From JAFAMS01 sp049520515 (GTDB lineage Bacteria; Vulcanimicrobiota; Vulcanimicrobiia; Vulcanimicrobiales; Vulcanimicrobiaceae): a stretch of 64,000 nucleotides of DNA. The notes under the pieces are model-generated. The model made no database searches. It was not told the origin of the DNA and was given only the letters and a program-made list of their open reading frames with translations. Each line of letters opens with the position of its first letter. Within the stretch, counting starts at the first letter, position 1. Made by a program: the position numbers and the translations under genes. Positions 58,510-64,000 of this stretch are shown here, in pieces. Where the stretch lies: NCBI GenBank assembly GCA_049520515.1, contig JBEKPS010000008.1:62001-126000 (forward strand), read 5' to 3'.

Positions 58510-60342
58510 CTAGATCTTCTTCCGGAAATATTCCGCGAGGATTTTTTGGGCGATCGGGCCGGCGACATTCGCGCCATAGCCGCCCGAGCGTTCAACGAAG
58601 ATCGCCATTGCGATCTTCGGATGATGTGCGGGTGCGAAGCAGACGAACCAGGTCGTGTTCGGGCCGTCGCCGCCGTCGGTTTGCACGGTACCGGTCTTGC
58701 CGCCGTAGGGTAGGCCCGGAATCGCCAAGCCGTAGCCCGTACCGATCGAGCTGGTCACACGGTCCATCCCCGTCCGGACTTCTTTGAGAGATTCTTGCGT
58801 GACGGGGACTTCGCGGATGATCTCGTTATCGAAACGCTTGATGACGGTGCCCGTGGGCGTGCGAATCTCTTGAACGACGTGCGGCCGATACAGCGTCCCG
58901 CCATTGACGACGGTCGCAGTGACGTTAGCCATCTGCAGCGGCGTGGCTTGCATCGCGCCTTGCCCGATCGCAAGCTGGCAGACGTCGCTCGGCTCCAGCG
59001 GGACGCCGTAGACCTTGCGAGTCCATTCATCGGTCGGCCAATTGCCCGCGTACTCGCCGGGAAGATCGATGCCGCTCAGTGCGCCGAGTCCGAACTGCAG
59101 CGCGTAATACCGCAAGCGCGTATGACCGAGCCGGTCGCCGAGCTGGTAGAAGTAGCCGTCGCTTGAGGCCGCAAGCGCTTGCGTGAATTCGGCGTTCCCC
59201 AGTCCCCCGGCGGCGAGATCGACGAAGTGGACGCCGTGGCAATCCCACGCGCCCGAGTCGTAGAGCACCTGGTGCGGCTTGATGGCGCCTGACGAGATCG
59301 CGCCTGAGCCCGTCACCATCTTGAAGGTCGAGCCCGTCGGCGTTGCGGCGCCGATCGCGCGGTTGTAGAGCGGACGCAGCGGGTCGAGAACGTAGTGCGC
59401 GTACTCGTTCGGCGAGATAGGCGTTGCGAAATCGTTCGGATCGAAGGTCGGCAGCGACGCCATCGCGAGCACACCGCCACTGTACGGATCGAGGATCACG
59501 AGCGCTCCGGAAAGGCGTTTGACGTGGCGGGTTTTTGCCCACGACGTCAGACCGTCGGCCAGCGCCTTCTGCGCGATCTGCTGCAGGCGCAAATCGATCG
59601 TCGTAACGACAACGTTGCCCGGCTTCGATTTGACGAACTTTTCGTCGCCGACGACCGCGCCCCAAGCGTTGACCATGACTTGCTGGCCGCCCGGCGTTCC
59701 TTTGAGATACGTGTCGTAGGTGGACTCGATTCCATCTTTGCCGACGACGTCGTTGGGCGTATAGTGCTCGCTCTTGCGCTTTTCGTATTCTTCTTCCGAG
59801 ATTTGACCGACGTATCCGAAGACATCGGCTGCGAGCTTGCCGTAAGGGTAATTGCGAACCGGTTGCTCTTCAAGATCGACGCCGGGCAGGTCAGGCTGCC
59901 GCTCAGCGAGGCGCGCCATTTGCGAAGTGTGTAAGTCGCTGGCCAAGATCACGGGGCCGTAGGGCTCGTAAGTTTGGACTTGCGCGAAATTTTCGTAATT
60001 GACGTCGTGATGATGATACAGCCGATGCCACAGCTCGTCTTGCGGAATTTCCAGAGTCGAGGAAAGATCGGCGATCGTCGACTTGATGTCTTTGATTTGC
60101 GAGGGAATCAACGCGACGACGAACGATGGACGGCTGCGCACCATGATCTGGCCGGTGCGGTCTAAGATCAAGCCGCGTGGTGCTGCGACGGGGATCAAGC
60201 GAACTTGGTTCGCGCGCGCGGCCGCGGCGTAGACTTTACCGTCGATCAGCTGCACGTACGTCAAACGCGCAATGATGCCCGCGATCGCGATAGCCAGGAT
60301 GAAGAGGAAGCCGCCCATGCGGGTGATGCCGCGATAAATCAA
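58510..60342 (-). CDS. mrdA: Penicillin-binding protein 2
   Basis: 610 residues. The transpeptidase for cell-wall elongation. An N-terminal span (FLFILAIAIAGIIARLTYV) is followed by the pedestal domain (AAPRGLILDRTGQIMVRS, VGYVGQISEEEYEKRKSE-like region) and the transpeptidase with SxxK in ATPTGSTFKMVTGSGA, SSD in ALAASSDGYFYQLGDRLG and KTG in PYGGKTGTVQTDGGDG. It forms the elongasome with MreB/C/D. The partner rodA is not next to it: after mrdA comes a convergent gene. It starts 4 bases after mreD. Confidence 0.95.
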   Translation of the reverse strand: MIYRGITRMGGFLFILAIAIAGIIARLTYVQLIDGKVYAAAARANQVRLIPVAAPRGLILDRTGQIMVRSRPSFVVALIPSQIKDIKSTIADLSSTLEIPQDELWHRLYHHHDVNYENFAQVQTYEPYGPVILASDLHTSQMARLAERQPDLPGVDLEEQPVRNYPYGKLAADVFGYVGQISEEEYEKRKSEHYTPNDVVGKDGIESTYDTYLKGTPGGQQVMVNAWGAVVGDEKFVKSKPGNVVVTTIDLRLQQIAQKALADGLTSWAKTRHVKRLSGALVILDPYSGGVLAMASLPTFDPNDFATPISPNEYAHYVLDPLRPLYNRAIGAATPTGSTFKMVTGSGAISSGAIKPHQVLYDSGAWDCHGVHFVDLAAGGLGNAEFTQALAASSDGYFYQLGDRLGHTRLRYYALQFGLGALSGIDLPGEYAGNWPTDEWTRKVYGVPLEPSDVCQLAIGQGAMQATPLQMANVTATVVNGGTLYRPHVVQEIRTPTGTVIKRFDNEIIREVPVTQESLKEVRTGMDRVTSSIGTGYGLAIPGLPYGGKTGTVQTDGGDGPNTTWFVCFAPAHHPKIAMAIFVERSGGYGANVAGPIAQKILAEYFRKKI

Positions 60343-60346
60343 AGGC

Positions 60347-60877
60347 TCATCTCGAGATGAAGCGCCAGCGCGACCATACGACGATCATCGCGATAACTGC
60401 AGTGTAGAGCGCCGAAGCGATTGCGATCTTCGTGTAGTGCACGCCGAGGCCGACTTGGTAGCCTTCTAACGAAAGAACGGCCCAATACAATCCTTCGCGA
60501 ACGAGTGCTGCTACAATGACCAGCGCAGCAAAGATTGACGGTGAGTCGGCAAATGTCAGGCGCGCGGCGCCGGAGATTCCGAGCGCAGCGATCGTCGTTG
60601 CGATCGTCCACGCCGCGCCGGTGTTACCGCACAACGCATCTTCGATCAAACCGCCGGCCGCACCGAGCAGAATTGCGCCGGCGGCTCCGGAGCGCAGCGC
60701 GTAGGTCGCGACGACGAGAAATACAAGGCTTGGTACGGCGCTGCGGATCGCGATGAAATGCACCAGGGTAGCCTGCAGAAAGCCGGCTGCGATCAGCCAA
60801 ATCGCGGCCGCGCGCCAGTCCGTTGGAAGCCGGGTAGCGTGGGCTTGCGCGACGTTACTTCGGAAGGATAACAACAT
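60347..60877 (-). CDS. mreD: Rod-shape-determining protein MreD
   Basis: About 176 residues from ATG 60877, overlapping mreC by 23 bases; the longer frame upstream is inside mreC. Five or six hydrophobic spans with the MreD-like pattern (FLQATLVHFIAIRSAVPSLV, GLIEDALCGNTGAAWTIATT). A membrane partner of MreC in the elongasome. Assignment rests mainly on the mreB-mreC-mreD-mrdA order. Confidence 0.85.
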   Translation of the reverse strand: MLLSFRSNVAQAHATRLPTDWRAAAIWLIAAGFLQATLVHFIAIRSAVPSLVFLVVATYALRSGAAGAILLGAAGGLIEDALCGNTGAAWTIATTIAALGISGAARLTFADSPSIFAALVIVAALVREGLYWAVLSLEGYQVGLGVHYTKIAIASALYTAVIAMIVVWSRWRFISR

Positions 60878-61673
60878 GATCGATGCGTCCGAAGGCGACC
60901 GCAGGTTCGACGATTGCTTGCTGGTCGAGCGCACCGGCGGGCATCGGCGTGACTGAAGCGATGTGCCCGATCAAAAGACCGGCGTGAAACGAACGCCCTT
61001 CGCCCGTTACGACGGCATCGCCGACGTGCAGATGCGCGTCTTGCGAAACATAGTGGAGGTTCACACGCGTCAGCGTTCCTGTCGCGATTCCCCACCAGCG
61101 ACCGTTTTGCAGAATCGCCGGCAAGTTGCTCGTGTAGTCGGTGAGCAAGAGAATTTTACTGCTGAGCGCATCGGCTTCGATGACACGTCCGACCACGCCG
61201 TCGGCGTTGACAACACCATCATCAACCGTTACGCCCGAACGCGTTCCTTTGTTCACCGTGACGACTTGGGATTTGTTTTCAGGATCGAATCCGATGACGA
61301 GCGCCGGGATGCCGGTCGGGTAGAGCGCGGCCGCATTCTCGACGGCCTCCCGCGAGGGAACACGAGCCAGCGTTTCTTGGAGCGTTGCGTTCCGGCTCTG
61401 CAGGCTCGCATTATCCGCGCGCAGCTCCGTATTGTCGCGTTCGAGCTGCGGCAGTGCGATCACGTAACCGACGGCGTCGCGCGAACCGGAGACCGCGGCA
61501 CCAAGCGCAAACTCGAGATATGCGTACGTTGACGTTACTGCGTTGCTGAGGGGGCTCGTACGTCCTTGGCGAGCGAATTCAAGTTGAATGAGTGCGACGA
61601 GAGCGGCGGCGATGATCGCGCCGATTACGGCGAATAGCTTTCTCTCATCCCGATACGTAAAGATTGGTACCAC
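60855..61673 (-). CDS. mreC: Rod-shape-determining protein MreC
   Basis: 272 residues. One N-terminal span (LFAVIGAIIAAALVALIQL) is followed by a coiled coil (LPQLERDNTELRADNASLQ) and the MreC periplasmic beta domain: VTVNKGTRSGVTVDDGVVNA, GVVGRVIEADALSSKILLLT, VGDAVVTGEGRSFHAGLLIG. It links MreB to PBP2. It overlaps the mreB end by 49 bases, with the start inside mreB; a start slightly later is also possible. Confidence 0.93.
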   Translation of the reverse strand: MVPIFTYRDERKLFAVIGAIIAAALVALIQLEFARQGRTSPLSNAVTSTYAYLEFALGAAVSGSRDAVGYVIALPQLERDNTELRADNASLQSRNATLQETLARVPSREAVENAAALYPTGIPALVIGFDPENKSQVVTVNKGTRSGVTVDDGVVNADGVVGRVIEADALSSKILLLTDYTSNLPAILQNGRWWGIATGTLTRVNLHYVSQDAHLHVGDAVVTGEGRSFHAGLLIGHIASVTPMPAGALDQQAIVEPAVAFGRIDHVVILPK

Positions 61674-62716
61674 CTCGTCAAACGATCCGCGGACGGAGCG
61701 AGACGTTCAAGCAACGTTGGAATTCCGAGCACTTCACCTGCTCCGCGCGCGACGCACTCGAGCGGATCGGGTGCGACGGTCGTGGGAACGTTGGTGCGCA
61801 AACTGAGCTCGCCGGCGAGTCCCGTAATTTGCGCGCCTCCGCCGGTCAGCGTGATACCGTTTTCGAGTAAATCCGCGGCGAGATCCGGCGGCGTTTGCTC
61901 GAGAACCGACCACACTGCACGGGTGATGCGATCGATGCCTTCAGCCATCGCTTCGCCGACCAATGCTTCACTCACTTCGCGTGCGCGCGGTGCGCCGGCC
62001 GAACCGTCGAAGCCGCTGACGCGAACCGCCGCTCGCCCGGGTGGGCGACCAGCAAACCCTAGCTTGATTTTCAATGCTTCCGCGGTGAGCACGCCGATGT
62101 GAAAACGGTCGTGCCGCAGGCGGGCGATGATCGCGTTATCGAGATAGTCGCCGCCGATTTTGACCGAATGCAGTGCCACAACGCCGGAAAGCGCGAGAAC
62201 CGCGATCTCGGTCGTCCCACCACCGATGTCGACGACCATTTTGCCGCTCGTCGTCGTAATATCGAGGCCAGCCCCGAGTGCCGCAGCAACGGCTTGCGGC
62301 AAAAATGTCGTCGCCCGTGCGCCCGCGGCCGCGGCCGCTTCCTCAACCGCCTTGCACTCGATGTCGGTCGCGCATCCCGGGACGCAGGCGACGACTCGCG
62401 GCATTAGGCGCGGTCGCGCGGCCGAGGCGCGGTTCACCATCGTTTCGATCAAGACGTGGGCGGCTTGGAAATCGCTGATCGTCCCGCCGCGAAGCGGATG
62501 AACGACACGGATCCGGCTGGGCGCGCGGCCTTCCATTTCTTTGGCCGCCGCTCCGACGGCGATAACGCGCTCGCCGGCCGAGAGGTCGTAGGCGACAACC
62601 GACGGCTCGGAAACGACGACACCCGTGCCGCGCTCGTAGATGAGCGTGTTTGCGGTTCCAAGATCGATTCCCAATTCGGGACTTAAAGTGGTCCGGACTG
62701 CTCGCATGAACGCCAT
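61625..62716 (-). CDS. mreB: Rod-shape-determining actin-like protein MreB
   Basis: 363 residues. Actin-fold motifs: LGIDLGTANTLIYERGTGVV (phosphate 1), MVVDIGGGTTEIAVLALSG (phosphate 2), GITLTGGGAQITGLAGELS (adenosine), and KIKLGFAGRPPG. It forms membrane filaments directing cell-wall synthesis. The N-terminal amphipathic helix is short. It follows maf by sharing its first base and overlaps mreC. Confidence 0.95.
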   Translation of the reverse strand: MAFMRAVRTTLSPELGIDLGTANTLIYERGTGVVVSEPSVVAYDLSAGERVIAVGAAAKEMEGRAPSRIRVVHPLRGGTISDFQAAHVLIETMVNRASAARPRLMPRVVACVPGCATDIECKAVEEAAAAAGARATTFLPQAVAAALGAGLDITTTSGKMVVDIGGGTTEIAVLALSGVVALHSVKIGGDYLDNAIIARLRHDRFHIGVLTAEALKIKLGFAGRPPGRAAVRVSGFDGSAGAPRAREVSEALVGEAMAEGIDRITRAVWSVLEQTPPDLAADLLENGITLTGGGAQITGLAGELSLRTNVPTTVAPDPLECVARGAGEVLGIPTLLERLAPSADRLTRWYQSLRIGMRESYSP

Positions 62717-63312
62717 TAGCGTGTACCCCCGAGGCTCACGCCGTGTTCGCGCAACGTTCGCACGAAAAGTCCAAGCGGGAACCCCATCACGGTGTAAAAG
62801 TCACCGTCAATCCGCTCGACGAGGGACGCCCCCCGCCCTTGAATTCCGTAGGCTCCTGCCTTGTCCATCGAGTCACCCGTCGCGACGTACTCGGCTATTT
62901 CTTGCTGCGATAGCGGTGCGAAACGGACCTCCGTCGAGGCGGTGCGTTCAATCACATCGCTTTCAAGCGTGACGGCGAACGCAGTGTGCACGATATGCGA
63001 GCGGCCGGACAGCGCGCGCAACATGTCGGTTGCGTCCAGCGCGGTTTGCGGCTTTCCGAGCGACTTTCCGTCGAGATCGACGACGGTATCGGCTGCGACG
63101 ACGATCGCATCGCGGGGTTGTCCGAGGACACCCTGAAGCTTGCCACGCGCATGGGTGCGTGCCAACTCGATGGGCGGCAACTCCGGCATGTTCATTTCGT
63201 TATAGCTGCTTGGAACGACGTCGACTTTGACGCCAAGGGAGGCGAGAAGTTCGCGACGCCGCGGACTGATACTCGCCAAAACCAGCGTCGTTGCGACGCG
63301 TGGCCTCATCAT
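62716..63312 (-). CDS. maf: Maf family nucleoside-triphosphate pyrophosphatase
   Basis: 198 residues. It cleaves dTTP/UTP or modified nucleotides. Motifs: LVLASISPRRRELLASLGV, IVVAADTVVDLDGKSLGKPQ, and DKAGAYGIQGRGASLVERID then GDFYTVMGFPL. It is a common neighbour of mreB, and is encoded here between lysA and mreB. ATGA overlap with the lysA stop. The exact subgroup (dTTPase YhdE-like) is inferred from the QGRGASLV stretch. Confidence 0.93.
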   Translation of the reverse strand: MMRPRVATTLVLASISPRRRELLASLGVKVDVVPSSYNEMNMPELPPIELARTHARGKLQGVLGQPRDAIVVAADTVVDLDGKSLGKPQTALDATDMLRALSGRSHIVHTAFAVTLESDVIERTASTEVRFAPLSQQEIAEYVATGDSMDKAGAYGIQGRGASLVERIDGDFYTVMGFPLGLFVRTLREHGVSLGGTR

Positions 63313-64000
63313 ACTACATCGTTGCGTAAAACGTCTTCGAAATTCTCGCGCCTAATGACCAATTGATGGCGCCCGGATTCGACTTCGGCCACAGCCGGAC
63401 GGCCGAATCGGTTGTAGTTGCTGGCCATCGAGTACGTGTACGCGCCGGTCGTACAGAACACAAGCAAGTCACCGACTCGCAAGTCATCGGGGAGGTCGGC
63501 GTCCAGCATCACGTCGTTCTCACATGACCGGCCGGCAATCGTCACACGTCTGAGCGGTCCCCGCGCTTGCGAACTGGCAACCAATGGTTGGTGGAAGGCT
63601 CCATAGATTGCGGGCCGGGGGTTGTCGGCGATGCTGCCGTCGATGACGACGAACCGGCGGGTCCCAGAGTCCTTGATTGCGGCGACGCGGTAGAGCGTCG
63701 TCCCGGCACTTGCGACCAGCGAACGGCCGGGCTCGATTCCAAGCCTCGGGACCGGGATGCCTGCTCGCGTCGCGGTCTCGTGGATCCGTAGGGCCAAGTC
63801 CGCAAGCGTACTCGCGATATCGAACTTCTCAGATACCGCGACGTCCTCGTCGACGCCGAAACCGCCGCCGAGCAAGAGCGCTGGGATCGTGCGTCCGCGG
63901 GCGTTCGCTCGCGTCGCGAGCTCAGCCAGCACGTCGAGATTCGCAGCATACGGCGCCTCGTCGAAAATCTGCGAACCCATGTGTGCGTGCAGCGCTCCGA
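63309..64000 (-). CDS. lysA: Diaminopimelate decarboxylase, 5' part outside the window
   Basis: The frame is open to the right edge, so the N-terminus is missing. About 230 C-terminal residues are present. The HMGSQIFDEAPYAANL motif (preceded by LHA from the edge bases), LLLGGGFGVDED, PRLGIEPGRSLVASAGTTLY (phosphate-binding EPGR), and the active-site RSCENDVM (catalytic cysteine) and TTGAYTYSMASNYNRFGRPA match DapDC/LysA. It makes lysine from meso-diaminopimelate, the peptidoglycan precursor. Related arginine or carboxynorspermidine decarboxylases are possible but less likely. Confidence 0.88.
   Translation of the reverse strand, partial: GALHAHMGSQIFDEAPYAANLDVLAELATRANARGRTIPALLLGGGFGVDEDVAVSEKFDIASTLADLALRIHETATRAGIPVPRLGIEPGRSLVASAGTTLYRVAAIKDSGTRRFVVIDGSIADNPRPAIYGAFHQPLVASSQARGPLRRVTIAGRSCENDVMLDADLPDDLRVGDLLVFCTTGAYTYSMASNYNRFGRPAVAEVESGRHQLVIRRENFEDVLRNDVV

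Noticed and set aside
1..64000. tRNA or rRNA genes, CRISPR arrays, insertion sequences
   Set aside because: No T-loop-like motifs in the non-coding gaps, no regular short repeats, and no transposase genes or flanking inverted repeats were seen.

Overview
The window is a gene-dense, high-GC stretch of a bacterial chromosome around its replication origin. Its gene content points to a diderm (two-membrane) bacterium with LPS. It carries lpxA/B/C/D and fabZ, two LPS-export genes, BamA, TamB, three Skp/OmpH-like proteins, and a porin anchored by an S-layer-homology (SLH) domain. An SLH-porin, a cyanobacterial-type LpxB relative and DciA next to RecF/GyrB suggest a deep-branching Terrabacteria-type diderm. 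Candidatus Eremiobacterota (WPS-2) is my best guess, held with moderate to low confidence because no marker could be searched.

Layout. Positions 1-2110: two plus-strand genes of unknown role. 2119-5485: a secreted protein with a pilus-N-like domain, and recQ (minus). 5666-8149: dnaX-ybaB-recR (plus). 8157-38700: a nearly gapless minus-strand run read away from the origin: dnaN, recF, dciA, gyrB, tamB, bamA, three ompH-like genes, lpxD, lpxC, fabZ, lpxA, lpxB, a metallophosphatase, an LpxB relative, an O-antigen-ligase-like protein, an LptC-like lipoprotein, an LptF/G permease, a DUF3084 protein, a YqgF/RuvC-like protein, the SLH-porin, a glycosyltransferase, a carboxymuconolactone-decarboxylase (CMD)/AhpD-like gene and a MOSC protein. 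dnaA lies at 38950-40326. A putative oriC with DnaA boxes lies between dnaA and the divergent rpmH promoter. 40740-54029 is the classic plus-strand arm: rpmH, rnpA, yidD, yidC, jag, mnmE, two membrane genes, mnmG, rsmG, cca, a parS-like site, parA, parB, a secreted protein, thiE, thiD and trpS. 54176-55375: an aminotransferase (minus). 55492-58507: three plus-strand genes of unknown role. 58510-64000: the cell-shape cluster lysA-maf-mreB-mreC-mreD-mrdA (minus), with lysA cut by the window edge.

Two observations stand out. First, the CMD/AhpD-like gene (9328 to 8783, minus) has an in-frame UGA exactly where the second cysteine of the redox CxxC motif belongs. The UGA is followed at the usual distance by a perfect 5-bp stem with a GGUCG loop, the layout of a bacterial SECIS element, so this is a strong selenoprotein candidate. 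Second, five genes whose conserved N-termini are plainly encoded (recR, an ompH-like lipoprotein gene, recF, rnpA, mnmE) have no ATG, GTG or TTG in frame before the conserved part. In each the only possible starts are non-AUG codons (CTG, ATA, ATT or similar) within about 15 bases of the upstream gene's stop codon. This suggests stop-coupled non-AUG initiation.

How the genes work together: the origin arm holds replication, repair, tRNA-modification and segregation genes. The minus arm couples this to outer-membrane building: lipid A synthesis, LPS export, and porin chaperoning and insertion. The mre/mrdA block at the right edge handles cell-wall elongation.
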